Origin: Lachnospiraceae bacterium V9D3004
Lineage (GTDB): Bacteria > Bacillota > Clostridia > Lachnospirales > Lachnospiraceae
DNA: 40,172 nt
Direction: 5' to 3'
Assembly (NCBI GenBank): GCA_000621985.1
Contig: JHWW01000021.1
Span: 1-40,172, forward strand
The position numbers and the translations under genes were made by a program. Under the pieces are notes generated by a model that saw only the letters and a list, made by a program, of their open reading frames with translations, ran no database searches and was not told the origin of the DNA. Shown piece after piece: positions 26,401-35,949 of the stretch. The stretch's first letter is position 1; every line of letters begins with the position of its first letter.

Positions 26401-26484
26401 CCAACCTGCAGGGGGCTGCTGCGCTTGCAAGAGCCGCCCTCCTGCGGGTGTAAGAACATGGAGTATAATAGTGTGAAATGTTCG
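26401..26484 (+). repeat. R2 structured repeat, copy b (84 nt)
   Basis: It starts CCAACC and ends AATGTTCG, aligning with copy a along its length, including CCTCCT.CGGG and GAACATGGAG. Internal pairing is CCTGCAGG with CCTGCGGG, GGGGGC with GCCCTCC, and GAACAT with ATGTTC. It begins seven or eight bases after the T-tract of the AraC terminator. Confidence 0.8.
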
Positions 26485-26513
26485 GATTGGCATTTACAAA
26501 TATCGGTAACAAA

Positions 26514-28976
26514 TCAGTCTTCTGCCTCAACCGTAACCTTCTCAAGTTTCCATATCTCTTTAGCATATTCTTCGATAGTTCTGTCTGATGAGAACTTACC
26601 GCACTTGGCCGTGTTGAGCATTGCCATCTTAGCCCAGCGTGCTTCATCTCTGTATGCCTCTTCAACTTTGAGCTGTGCTTCCGCGTAAGATCTGAAGTCC
26701 TTAAGAATGAAGTACTGGTCTGCTCTTCCACCTTCCGGTTCAAGAAGTGAATTGTAGAGCTCTCTGAACAGATCGAAATCATTATGTGAATATGTTCCGT
26801 CGATGAGCTGCATAAGAACGGCTCTGATCTCGGTATCGGTATTGAAGATATCCTTAGGATTGTACTCGCCGTTATGCTCATAGGCGATTACTTCGTCTGA
26901 GCTGAGTCCGAAGATAAATGCGTTCTCTCCGCCAACTTCTTCAACGATCTCCACATTGGCTCCGTCCATTGTTCCGAGAGTTACCGCACCGTTAAGCATG
27001 AACTTCATGTTACCTGTTCCGGATGCCTCTTTACTTGCTGTGGATATCTGCTCTGATACATCAGCCGCAGCAAAGATTATCTCTGCATTGGATACACGAT
27101 AATTCTCTATGAATACAACTTTGATCTTATTGTTAATGCTCTTATCGTTATTTATAACGTCAGCTACACTGTTAATAAGCTTGATAACAGCCTTGGCTCT
27201 TCTGTAACCCGCAGATGCCTTTGCACCGAATATAAATGTTCTCGGATACATGTCAAGATTCGGGTTAGTCTTAAGCTTATTGTACAGATACATAATATGA
27301 AGTATGTTAAGGAACTGTCTCTTGTACTCATGAAGTCTCTTAACCTGAACGTCGAATATTGAACGCGGATCAACTTCGATTCCGTTATGCTCTTTGATAT
27401 AAGCAGCAAGTCTTACTTTGTTCTGATATTTGATGTTCATGAATTCCTTCTGGCATTTCTCATCATCAACATATACGGACAATTCGTTCATATGGCTGAG
27501 ATCGGTGATCCAGTCACTGCCGATCTTATCCGTAACCCATTCTGCAAGAAGCGGATTACCATGAAGAAGGAATCTCCTCTGTGTAATACCGTTAGTCTTA
27601 TTATTGAATCTCTCCGGATACATCTCATAGAAATCCTTAAGTTCCTGATTCTTAAGAATCTCTGTATGAAGTCTTGCAACACCGTTAACCGAGAAACCGG
27701 CAACGATAGCAAGATGAGCCATCTTAACCTGTCCGTCATATACGATAGCCATGCTTCTTACTTTATCGCCGTTGCCCGGATATTTCCTCTCGATATCAAG
27801 AAGGAAACGACGGTTGATCTCTTCTGTTATCTGATATATTCTCGGAAGAAGTCTTGAGAACAGCTCAAGAGGCCATTTCTCGAGTGCTTCCGACATGATG
27901 GTATGGTTGGTGTAAGCACATGCCTTTGTAGTAACATTCCATGCCTCATCCCATTCAAGTCCGTAGTCATCCATGAGTATACGCATAAGTTCCGGAACCG
28001 TTACAGTCGGATGCGTATCATTCAGCTGGAAGCATACTTTCTCATGAAGCTTTCTGATGTCATCATGCTTATCCATGTATTTTTTAACTGCAGTCTGAAC
28101 ACTTGCCGATACGAAGAAATACTGCTGCTTAAGTCTTAATTCCTTACCTGAATAATGGTTGTCATTCGGATAAAGTACTTCGCAGATGGTTCTTGCAAGG
28201 TTCTGCTGCTCAACAGCCTTCTGATAATCACCCTTGTCGAACTCGTCAAGGTTAAATGTATCGATTGCCTCAGCATCCCATATTCTAAGCGTATTAACTA
28301 TATTATTGTTATATCCTACGATCGGAAGGTCATAAGGTACCGCACGTACCGACTGGTATCCTTCCTGAACGAAGCAGTCTTTTCCGTTCTCATTCTTACG
28401 AACAGCTACATAACCGCCGAACTTTACTTCCGTAGCATATTCAGCTCTCTTGATCTCAAACGGATTACCTACAGCGAGCCAGTCATCCGGTGCCTCAACC
28501 TGAAAACCGTTCTCGATCTTCTGCTTGAACATTCCGTACTTATATCTGATACCGCAGCCGTAAGCCGGATATCCGAGACTGGACAGTGAATCAAGGAAAC
28601 ATGCTGCAAGACGTCCGAGACCTCCGTTACCGAGAGCTGCATCCGGTTCTTCATCTTCGATCACATCAAGATCAAAACCGATCTCATCAAGTGTCTCTCT
28701 GACAACCTTGTCTGCCTTGAGGTTTATTATGATATTACCGAGTGCCCTTCCCGTAAGGAACTCCATGGACAGGTAATATACCGTCTTGGAATCAAGCTTG
28801 TCGTACTGCTTGTGTGTTGCCATCCATTTGTCCACAATGTCATCTTTGAGGGCATAGGATAAAGCCTGATACACCTGCTGATTGGTAGCCTCATCGATAG
28901 TTTTTCTGTACAGGATCTTAAGATAACTCTCTATCTCCTGTTTTAATTCGTTTTTGGTAATCTCTTTTTTCTTCAT
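26514..28976 (-). CDS. glgP: Glycogen/maltodextrin phosphorylase
   Basis: This cytoplasmic PLP enzyme releases glucose-1-phosphate from alpha-1,4-glucans. Its 820 residues are full length for the family. Landmarks are MEFLTGRALGNIIINL near the N terminus, DAALGNGGLGRLAACFLDSL, FQLNDTHPTVTVPELMRIL and the PLP-lysine region EASGTGNMKFMLNGAVTLGT. It sits 40 bp downstream of ileS in the same direction and might be cotranscribed with it. No other glycogen genes are present. Its fine specificity (glycogen, starch or maltodextrin) cannot be told apart here. Confidence 0.96.
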   Translation of the reverse strand: MKKKEITKNELKQEIESYLKILYRKTIDEATNQQVYQALSYALKDDIVDKWMATHKQYDKLDSKTVYYLSMEFLTGRALGNIIINLKADKVVRETLDEIGFDLDVIEDEEPDAALGNGGLGRLAACFLDSLSSLGYPAYGCGIRYKYGMFKQKIENGFQVEAPDDWLAVGNPFEIKRAEYATEVKFGGYVAVRKNENGKDCFVQEGYQSVRAVPYDLPIVGYNNNIVNTLRIWDAEAIDTFNLDEFDKGDYQKAVEQQNLARTICEVLYPNDNHYSGKELRLKQQYFFVSASVQTAVKKYMDKHDDIRKLHEKVCFQLNDTHPTVTVPELMRILMDDYGLEWDEAWNVTTKACAYTNHTIMSEALEKWPLELFSRLLPRIYQITEEINRRFLLDIERKYPGNGDKVRSMAIVYDGQVKMAHLAIVAGFSVNGVARLHTEILKNQELKDFYEMYPERFNNKTNGITQRRFLLHGNPLLAEWVTDKIGSDWITDLSHMNELSVYVDDEKCQKEFMNIKYQNKVRLAAYIKEHNGIEVDPRSIFDVQVKRLHEYKRQFLNILHIMYLYNKLKTNPNLDMYPRTFIFGAKASAGYRRAKAVIKLINSVADVINNDKSINNKIKVVFIENYRVSNAEIIFAAADVSEQISTASKEASGTGNMKFMLNGAVTLGTMDGANVEIVEEVGGENAFIFGLSSDEVIAYEHNGEYNPKDIFNTDTEIRAVLMQLIDGTYSHNDFDLFRELYNSLLEPEGGRADQYFILKDFRSYAEAQLKVEEAYRDEARWAKMAMLNTAKCGKFSSDRTIEEYAKEIWKLEKVTVEAED

Positions 28977-29016
28977 GGAATACCTCCTTTTTTATACTCC
29001 CATCATTTTTTATTTT

Positions 29017-32000
29017 TTAAAGTAACTTCTCAACACCGAGTACGCAGTTTTCTCCGTTTATATTCCATTCTTTTGATATACCGCCTTCGGCGTCGGTAAC
29101 TACTTCATTTGCAAGGACTTCTTTTTTGATCGTATCAACATTTCTTGTGAGGATATCCTTAATCTTCTCATTGCCGGACTGGTATACCTTAATATGGTCC
29201 ATAACCTCGAAGCCGGAATCCTTACGCATATTCTGAAGCTTACTGATGATCTCTCTTACAAATCCTTCTTCAATGAGTTCATCCGTAAGATTAGTATCAA
29301 GAACAACCGTAACACCGTTATTGGAATCCGATACATAACCTTCGGTCTGAAGTGCCTCTATGAGCAGATCTTCTTTATCAATGACCTCATCAACACCATC
29401 GAGGCTTACTGTCAATGTTCCCTTCTCATTGATCTCAGCCATTGCTTTGCTGCCGTCAAGTCCTGCCAGTGTTTCCTTCAGTGCATTGATCTGCTTGCCG
29501 AATCTCTTACCGAGTGTACGAAGCTGCGGTTTGAACAGATAATCCGTGTAAGCGCTTACGTCATCGGCAAATTCAACGCTCTTGACATTGAGCTCGTCGG
29601 CAATTATTCCAATATAGAAATCCGAAAGCTTATTATCAGCCTTGATATACATCTTTGATAACGGCTGGCGGTTCTTTACATTAGCTGCATTACGGCATGC
29701 ACGACCGAGTACAACGGCATTAAGAACCTCATCCATCTCAGCCTCAAGCTTTACATCTATCATACTCTCATCAACTGTCGGGAAGTCACAAAGATGTATG
29801 CTCTCCGGAGCAGACTTGTCTATCTCACATACAAGATTCCTGTATATGCTCTCCGTCATGAACGGTATCATCGGAGCTGCTGCCTTACAGATATTGACAA
29901 GCGAAGTGTACAGAGTCAGGTAAGCATTGATCTTATCCTGTTCCATTCCCTTTGCCCAGAAACGCTCTCTTGCGCGTCTTACATACCAGTTACTGAGTTC
30001 ATCAACAAAATCCTGCAGAGCTCTTGCAGCTTCAGGTATCCTGTAGGAATTAAGATTCTCGTCAACTGCCTTAACCGTAGTGTTGAGTCTTGACAGAATC
30101 CATCGATCCATTACAGGTAATTTGTCATATTCAAGTGTATATTTTGTTGCATCAAAATTATCTATATTCGCATACAGCACGAAAAATGCATAAGTGTTCC
30201 ACAGCGTTCCCATGAACTTACGCTGTCCTTCGATAACAGCCTTGTCATGGAACTTGTTCGGAAGCCACGGCGCACTGTTGATATAGAAATACCATCTTAT
30301 GGCATCGGCACCGTATTTTTCAAGCGCATCAAACGGATCAACCGCATTGCCCTTGGACTTGGACATCTTCTGTCCGTCCTTATCAAGCACGAGACCAAGC
30401 ACGATAACGTTCTTATAAGGTGCCTTGTCGAATATCAGTGTAGATATGGCAAGAAGTGAATAGAACCATCCTCTTGTCTGGTCAACTGCCTCACTTATGA
30501 AGTTGGCAGGGAAATTCTCCTCGAATATCTCCTTATTCTCGAATGGATAATGCCACTGTGCAAACGGCATTGCTCCCGAATCGAACCAGCAGTCGATAAC
30601 TTCCGGAACTCTGTGCATTTCCTTACCGCACTTTGGACACTTGATCGTAACCGCATCTATGAACGGGCGGTGAAGCTCGATATCATCGGGACAGTTATCG
30701 GACATTGACTTAAGCTCTTCAATGCTTCCTATCGAATGCATATGACCGCATTCACATTCCCATATATTGAGCGGAGTTCCCCAGTAACGGTTACGGCTTA
30801 CAGCCCAGTCCTGAACGTTCTCGAGCCAGTCGCCGAATCTTCCCTTTCCTATACTCTCAGGGATCCAGTTAATGGTATTGTTATTGGCAATGAGTCTGTC
30901 CCTTACTTCAGTCATCTTAATGAACCATGACTCTCTTGCATAATAAATGAGCGGCGTATCGCATCTCCAGCAGAACGGATAGCTGTGCTCAAACTGAAGA
31001 ACTTTGAAGAGAAGTCCTTTCTCTCCGAGCATCTTCATGATCGGATTGTCGGCCTTCTTACAGAACATTCCCGCAATATCGGTTGCTTCAGGCTTGAATT
31101 CACCTTTCTCGTCAACAAGCTGAACGAACGGCAGGTCATAATTACGTCCTACCTTGGCATCGTCTTCACCGAATGCAGGTGCGATATGAACAACACCGGT
31201 ACCGTCTGTAAGAGTTACATATCCGTCACAGGTCACGTAGTAACATTTTTTATCTGTCTTTGCATAATCAAACAAAGGCTCATATTCCTTATATTCAAGG
31301 TCTTTGCCCTTGTAAGTCTCAACAATCTCATATACTCCGTCAATAACGGAAAGAAGTGCTTCGGCAAGATAATAATATTCAGTCTTTACCGCTGTATCTT
31401 CCTCGCCCTCTTTTACGACATCATTCTTGTCATTTACGGATACTTTGATCTTAACATAATCCATCTCGGGGTTAACGCAGAGCGCAACGTTTGACGGAAG
31501 CGTCCACGGTGTCGTCGTCCATGCGAGTATGTATTCATCTTCGGTTCCTTTAACACGGAACTTGGCGATCACGGACTTCTCTTTAACATCCTTGTAACCC
31601 TGTGCTACCTCATGGCTTGACAGAGGTGTTCCGCACCTTGGGCAGTAAGGAACGATCTTATAACCTTTGTATAAGAGCTTCTTGTCCCATATCTGCTTGA
31701 GCGCCCACCACTCTGATTCGATAAATGTATCATGATATGTTACATAAGGGTCATCCATATCTGCCCAGAAACCGACAGTTCCCGAGAAATCTTCCCACAT
31801 TCCCTTATATTTCCATACACTTTCCTTACATTCCTGTATGAAAGGCTCCAGACCGTATTCTTCGATCTGTTCCTTACCGTCAAGTCCAAGCTTCTTCTCA
31901 ACTTCAAGCTCAACAGGAAGACCGTGAGTGTCCCATCCGGCCTTTCTTATAACTTTATATCCCTTCATTGTTCTGTATCTCGGGATCATATCCTTGATAA

Positions 32001-32187
32001 CACGGGTAAGAACGTGTCCTATATGCGGCTTGCCGTTAGCTGTCGGCGGTCCGTCATAGAACGTATATGGCTCGCCTTTCTCGCGGATGCCTATACTTTT
32101 TCCGAATATCTCATTCTCATTCCAGAACTTCAAAACTTCTTTTTCTCTGTCAACAAATTGTAAATCTGTTGAGACTTTCTTATACAT
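29017..32187 (-). CDS. ileS: Isoleucyl-tRNA synthetase (long, type 2-like)
   Basis: This class I synthetase charges tRNA-Ile and edits valine. The 1056 residues contain the ATP-binding HIGH motif in NGKPHIGHVL (about 55-58) and KMSKSKGNAVDP. The editing domain includes AWTTTPWTLPSNVALCVNPE and GTGVVHIAPAFGEDDA. Metal-ligand-like pairs CPRCG and CPKCG are also present. The length and the C-terminal part (ALKETLAGLDGSKAM, GVTVVLDTNLTDEL) look like the eukaryote-like IleS2 class, which is often less sensitive to mupirocin; that is an inference. The 86-bp upstream gap has a strong promoter with a palindrome in its spacer and no room for a T-box. Confidence 0.95.
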   Translation of the reverse strand: MYKKVSTDLQFVDREKEVLKFWNENEIFGKSIGIREKGEPYTFYDGPPTANGKPHIGHVLTRVIKDMIPRYRTMKGYKVIRKAGWDTHGLPVELEVEKKLGLDGKEQIEEYGLEPFIQECKESVWKYKGMWEDFSGTVGFWADMDDPYVTYHDTFIESEWWALKQIWDKKLLYKGYKIVPYCPRCGTPLSSHEVAQGYKDVKEKSVIAKFRVKGTEDEYILAWTTTPWTLPSNVALCVNPEMDYVKIKVSVNDKNDVVKEGEEDTAVKTEYYYLAEALLSVIDGVYEIVETYKGKDLEYKEYEPLFDYAKTDKKCYYVTCDGYVTLTDGTGVVHIAPAFGEDDAKVGRNYDLPFVQLVDEKGEFKPEATDIAGMFCKKADNPIMKMLGEKGLLFKVLQFEHSYPFCWRCDTPLIYYARESWFIKMTEVRDRLIANNNTINWIPESIGKGRFGDWLENVQDWAVSRNRYWGTPLNIWECECGHMHSIGSIEELKSMSDNCPDDIELHRPFIDAVTIKCPKCGKEMHRVPEVIDCWFDSGAMPFAQWHYPFENKEIFEENFPANFISEAVDQTRGWFYSLLAISTLIFDKAPYKNVIVLGLVLDKDGQKMSKSKGNAVDPFDALEKYGADAIRWYFYINSAPWLPNKFHDKAVIEGQRKFMGTLWNTYAFFVLYANIDNFDATKYTLEYDKLPVMDRWILSRLNTTVKAVDENLNSYRIPEAARALQDFVDELSNWYVRRARERFWAKGMEQDKINAYLTLYTSLVNICKAAAPMIPFMTESIYRNLVCEIDKSAPESIHLCDFPTVDESMIDVKLEAEMDEVLNAVVLGRACRNAANVKNRQPLSKMYIKADNKLSDFYIGIIADELNVKSVEFADDVSAYTDYLFKPQLRTLGKRFGKQINALKETLAGLDGSKAMAEINEKGTLTVSLDGVDEVIDKEDLLIEALQTEGYVSDSNNGVTVVLDTNLTDELIEEGFVREIISKLQNMRKDSGFEVMDHIKVYQSGNEKIKDILTRNVDTIKKEVLANEVVTDAEGGISKEWNINGENCVLGVEKLL

Positions 32188-32225
32188 GAATTGATTCCTC
32201 CTGTAAAACTAACCTTTTGTTACTC

Positions 32226-32254
32226 ATCATATTACATATGTAATTCATTGTCAA
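32226..32254 (-). promoter_or_regulatory. Promoter of ileS with a palindromic spacer
   Basis: The minus strand has TTGACA (32249-32254), a 17-base spacer and TATGAT (32226-32231). The spacer contains the perfect 14-bp palindrome ATTACATATGTAAT (32231-32244), whose core TACATATGTA matches BlaI/MecI/CopY-type operators. Confidence 0.75.
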
Positions 32255-32273
32255 TCTGACTGTAAACCGTATA

Positions 32274-33299
32274 TTACGAAAATCCTATGATACCTCTTGA
32301 TATCAGATAACCGTATTCTATCACTTTATAACCCAGATCAGTATTCATCTGCATGGTCTTTCCAAGTATCTTGCGGTCTACCAGCCTGTACAACTCCGGA
32401 TATCTCTTCTTCAGATATCTCCATATCATCCTGTTCTTCTTAAGACTCTCTTCCGAGCCGTCTCTTACAAGCAGCGCAGTCGATACCGTCATCATCATTG
32501 CAATATCCTTGACCATGTAATTCCTTAATTTCTTATTCTCAATGGCCGGTATATCATGATATCCCATCATAAGTCTTGTGATCTTAAGCTGCTGGTCGAT
32601 CCTTCCTATCATGATCTCTTCATTGACGGACTGATCTTCCCTTCCGATGAAATATCTGTATAGATCCACATCCATGTAATACATCGTCTTAACAAAAGGA
32701 AGCGGCTGAAATACGAATATATTATCAACATAAAATGTATGTTTTGGAAGCTTTATCCCGCATTCACGAAGCATCTGTGTCCTGTATATTACCGAATGCA
32801 TAAGAATATTCTGACTCGGAAGGAAGATTCCGATATCAGACCATGAAAAGAACCTGCCGACGGGAAGAGCAAGACGGTAATTGATCACTTTGCTCTTACC
32901 GACACTGACTTTTTCATATACGTAATTGGAAATGAACATATCAAGTTCTTTTCCTCTATCCACTACTTTTTTAAGGAATCTTACAACACGCCCGAACGCT
33001 TCCGCATCAAACCAGTCATCACTGTCGAGCACCTTGTAAAATACTCCCGAAGCATTCTCGATCCCGGTGTTCACAGCACTTCCGTGACCGCCGTTTTCCT
33101 GAGATATCACCTTAACGTTATCGGGATATTTTTCCGCATATTCTTCACCGATAGCTTTGGTTCTGTCCTTTGAACCGTCATCAACAATTATTACCTCTAC
33201 GTCTTCTCCACCTACAAGTGCCGATTCTATTGCCTTTCCCATATATTCTTCCGAATTGTAACAGGGTATTGCAACCGTGAGTACATATTCTTTCTTCAT
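32274..33299 (-). CDS. Family 2 glycosyltransferase
   Basis: This is a predicted GT-A fold inverting glycosyltransferase, 341 residues. The nucleotide-binding N terminus reads VLTVAIPCYNSEEYMGKAIE and VEVIIVDDGSKDRT, with the metal/acceptor motif DSDDWFD. The C-terminal half (FYVDNIFVFQPLPFVKTMYY and later) is helical and basic and may lie on the membrane. The frame extends to 33557 only because it runs through R1. ATG 33299 has AAAGGA nine bases upstream and begins at MKKEYVLTV, the normal family start. It lies downstream of a two-component system, with R1 between. The likely role is adding sugars to a cell-surface glycan; donor and acceptor are unknown. Confidence 0.9.
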   Translation of the reverse strand: MKKEYVLTVAIPCYNSEEYMGKAIESALVGGEDVEVIIVDDGSKDRTKAIGEEYAEKYPDNVKVISQENGGHGSAVNTGIENASGVFYKVLDSDDWFDAEAFGRVVRFLKKVVDRGKELDMFISNYVYEKVSVGKSKVINYRLALPVGRFFSWSDIGIFLPSQNILMHSVIYRTQMLRECGIKLPKHTFYVDNIFVFQPLPFVKTMYYMDVDLYRYFIGREDQSVNEEIMIGRIDQQLKITRLMMGYHDIPAIENKKLRNYMVKDIAMMMTVSTALLVRDGSEESLKKNRMIWRYLKKRYPELYRLVDRKILGKTMQMNTDLGYKVIEYGYLISRGIIGFS

Positions 33300-33347
33300 C
33301 TTCGCGCATCCTTTCATACTAATTCGCATCCCCGGCTTGTCTGTTTC

Positions 33348-33529
33348 ATTCACAGGTCCCGATAAGCCGCAGCCGGGCTGCTTCGCATCCCCCGCAGCTT
33401 CGCTGCTCATGGCTGTGGCCATCGGGGGAGGTTCCTGCTTCACAGGAACCTCTTGCCGTGTACAAAAAACCCTGCTTCTTACGTGCGAGCACGACGAATC
33501 AGTCTTGCATGTACACAGCCCCTGTGAAT
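33348..33529. repeat. R1 structured repeat, copy B (182 nt)
   Basis: Its length is identical to copy A. The outer stem is ATTCACAGG/CCTGTGAAT. The inner helix pairs CCCGAT with ATCGGG where A has CTCCC with GGGAG. The small hairpin is CGTGC/GCACG (33482-33493) where A has CGAGC/GCTCG. GTGTAC pairs with GTACAC where A has TCAT with ATGA. The GGTTCCTG/CAGGAACC hairpin is unchanged. It separates the histidine kinase stop from the GT2 start, so it would lie in the GT2 leader if transcribed through. The plus-strand orientation equals that of copy A, while the flanking genes are on the opposite strand. Confidence 0.88.
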
Positions 33530-33592
33530 AGTAACATAATTCAGTATATTTTATCATATTAAAAATATTGCCGCAACAAAAAAAGATATCAC

Positions 33593-35089
33593 TTAATCGA
33601 TCATATCAATATTTATGCTGTCGAGAATGAACGTGAATGTGGTTCCTTCGCCCTTTTTGCTTGTTACGTCTATCGTTCCGTTGTGCTTTAAGGCTATGCT
33701 TTTTGCGATCTGAAGACCGAGGCCGGATCCTTTCTCGTTCATTTGAAGTTTTGAATGATAGAACTTGTCGAATATATTCGGAAGTTCTTCATCGGATATG
33801 CCAACTCCGTGATCGGTTATGGCAATACAGAGCTTACTATCTTCTTTATTAAGATCGATATCCACCGAAGAATTATCGTGCGAGAATTTGATGGCGTTAT
33901 CCATTATGACCATGAACATCTGACGAAGACGGTCATAATCTCCCATGACAAAACAATACTCATCATTTGCATTAAAATTGATACTTATCCCTCTGCTCTC
34001 CCCAAGCACTCTCGCGTTCCTTGTCACATCTTCAAATACCTGAACCACGCTTACAGGCTCCTTCTCGATCTTAAAATCGGGATTCTGCATTCTTGAAAGG
34101 ATTATAAGATCTCCCACAAGGCGCTCTATGCCACGGCACTCACGTAACATTCTTTCGTAAGTATGCTGCACTTTATCGGGCTCCGTAACATAGCCGTCCG
34201 CAAGCGATTCCGTATAACCTCTTATGACAGTGATAGGAGTTCTGAGTTCGTGTGATACATTTGCAAAGAAGTCGCGTCTTCCCTGTTCAAGACGTTCTCT
34301 CTCATACTCATTCACCGCAAGTCTGTCCGAGAGCATATTCATCGTATCTGAAAGTTCACCGATCTCACCTCTCTTGGTGATTCCGGTCTTTATTGCATAT
34401 TCTCCGTCTGCAAGTCTTAATGCAGTCTTCCTTATAACACTGATAGGTTTGGACAAACGGTTCGAGAAAAATAACGCAAGCAGCAACGCGCTGATCCATG
34501 CGATCAGAAGACTTACGATTACGATCCGCTTGGCGTTATCGATCACCTGGATCCTTTCAGCCACAACGCCGTTTAACAGCACTACGCCGACAACATTCCC
34601 GCCGTCATCGTGTATCGGAGCAGCCGCCCTTACAAGTTCGGTATCATATATCTCATCGTAACCCTGATCGGAAGCCGTGACATCCTTCGTGAATACTTTT
34701 TTTACAACTTTTTGCATCCCTTTTGAAAGAGATTTATAACTGACTGCCACATTCGTATATTTTGATTTTAATCTGTTCTCTGCTTTCTTATAAGGCATTA
34801 CCCATACATCAACCATCTGGCTCTCAAATACCGATTCTATGGCAGCCATATAATCCAGATACTTGGAAGAAGCATCTTCAATAGCATATTCTTCGATCCT
34901 CATGGCGATGTTCTTGGCATTATTTTCAAGGGTAGCCACGTATTCGTTAATAACACTCTCTTCATACATTCTCATGAAGACAATGCCGATAATGACTACC
35001 ATGATCGAACACACAAGGCCGAATGCACTGAAAAAATGCACCGATAATTTATTGGTTAATCTGCTTATATTCTTAATACCTTTACTCAA
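33593..35089 (-). CDS. Membrane sensor histidine kinase
   Basis: The 498 residues form a first helix (about 18-38), an extracellular region of about 145 residues, a second helix (about 187-208), a HAMP linker, a HisKA domain with phospho-acceptor His280 in FFANVSHELRTP, and a HATPase domain with DNAIKFS, DHGVGISDEELPNIF and GSGLGLQIAKSI. The start is TTG at 35089, two bases after the response-regulator stop, with AGGA inside that gene's end, so translation is coupled. It is the partner kinase of the downstream-listed regulator. The extracellular sensor resembles the family of Gram-positive cell-envelope kinases; the signal is unknown. Confidence 0.93.
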   Translation of the reverse strand: MSKGIKNISRLTNKLSVHFFSAFGLVCSIMVVIIGIVFMRMYEESVINEYVATLENNAKNIAMRIEEYAIEDASSKYLDYMAAIESVFESQMVDVWVMPYKKAENRLKSKYTNVAVSYKSLSKGMQKVVKKVFTKDVTASDQGYDEIYDTELVRAAAPIHDDGGNVVGVVLLNGVVAERIQVIDNAKRIVIVSLLIAWISALLLALFFSNRLSKPISVIRKTALRLADGEYAIKTGITKRGEIGELSDTMNMLSDRLAVNEYERERLEQGRRDFFANVSHELRTPITVIRGYTESLADGYVTEPDKVQHTYERMLRECRGIERLVGDLIILSRMQNPDFKIEKEPVSVVQVFEDVTRNARVLGESRGISINFNANDEYCFVMGDYDRLRQMFMVIMDNAIKFSHDNSSVDIDLNKEDSKLCIAITDHGVGISDEELPNIFDKFYHSKLQMNEKGSGLGLQIAKSIALKHNGTIDVTSKKGEGTTFTFILDSINIDMID

Positions 35090-35091
35090 TA

Positions 35092-35787
35092 TTATTCCTG
35101 CTCTCCAAGTTCAAACTTATATCCGAGTCCCCATATTGTCTTGATCCTCCATTCGGGATGGGGGACCTTATCAAGCTTGGCTCTGAGCCTCTTGATATGT
35201 GAATCCACTGTCCTGCTGTCACCGAAATAATCCATTCCCCACAGGCTGTCAAGCAGATTGTCCCTCGTAAATACCTTGTTGGGATTATCCGCCAGCACCC
35301 ACATGGTCTCGATCTCTTTCTTCGTAAGAGGCACCTTGTTACCGTTTATCAGTAACGTGTATTCCTCCATATTGATCGTAAGCGTGCTTATTGACAGTAC
35401 GTTCTTTGCATCCCCGCTTTCCGACTTACTCATCCTTCTTAAGACAGCCCTTACCCTTGCCATTACCTCGCTGGGGCTGAAAGGTTTCACTATATAATCG
35501 TCCGCTCCTATATCAAGACCCATTATCCTCTCAAAGTCTTCACCTCTTGCCGTGATAAGTATGATAGGTACATCAGACTGTTTTCTTATCTCCCTGCATA
35601 CCTCATATCCGTCTTTTTTGGGCATCATGACATCAAGAAGTACCACATCGGGCGAATATTTCTTAAACTGCAGCAGAGTCTCTATTCCATCCATTGCTAT
35701 TACGGGCTCGAAGCCTTCCTTTGAAGCATAGGTTGAAAGTATATCGATAATATCCTGATTATCATCTGCTATTAATATATAAGGCAT
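35092..35787 (-). CDS. OmpR/PhoB-family response regulator
   Basis: The 231 residues have a receiver domain with the acidic pair in ILIADDNQD, phospho-acceptor Asp52 in LLDVMMPKKDGYE, the conserved Thr/Ala in ILITARG and Lys in VKPFSP. A winged-helix DNA-binding domain ends with DSRTVDSHIKRLRAKLD and IKTIWGLGYKFE. The start ATG follows GGGAGGAATAAT. It is the first gene of a two-gene unit with the kinase, transcribed away from the secreted Big_2 gene. No regulon can be deduced, but the neighbouring GT2 and surface-protein genes make an envelope response plausible. Confidence 0.95.
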   Translation of the reverse strand: MPYILIADDNQDIIDILSTYASKEGFEPVIAMDGIETLLQFKKYSPDVVLLDVMMPKKDGYEVCREIRKQSDVPIILITARGEDFERIMGLDIGADDYIVKPFSPSEVMARVRAVLRRMSKSESGDAKNVLSISTLTINMEEYTLLINGNKVPLTKKEIETMWVLADNPNKVFTRDNLLDSLWGMDYFGDSRTVDSHIKRLRAKLDKVPHPEWRIKTIWGLGYKFELGEQE

Positions 35788-35848
35788 ATTATTCCTCCCT
35801 GTACTAATTATGATAATATAAGTACATCAAATAAATGTAGCAATAAAA

Positions 35849-35868
35849 TGTCAAATTTCCCTTTGACA
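35849..35868. promoter_or_regulatory. Divergent promoter palindrome
   Basis: TGTCAAA (35849-35855) and TTTGACA (35862-35868) form a perfect 7-bp inverted repeat with a six-base spacer. Each arm gives a TTGACA -35 box, one to each side. The leftward one has TTTGAT at 17 bases. Rightward, the closest good -10 is TATAAT at 35909-35914, too far for that box, so it may use a weak -35 of its own and an activator. Confidence 0.55.
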
Positions 35869-35949
35869 ATATTATGACAAAAAATACATATATTGTAAGC
35901 TATACACCTATAATTACCGGCATACTATGAAAAGGAGTACATTATCCGC

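Noticed and set aside
32188-32273. T-box riboswitch before ileS
   Set aside because: The gap has only 86 bases, filled by a promoter and ribosome site; no specifier stem or T-box sequence.
33300-33557. N-terminal extension of the GT2 gene
   Set aside because: The extra residues translate R1 copy B. The family N terminus and a ribosome site begin at 33299.
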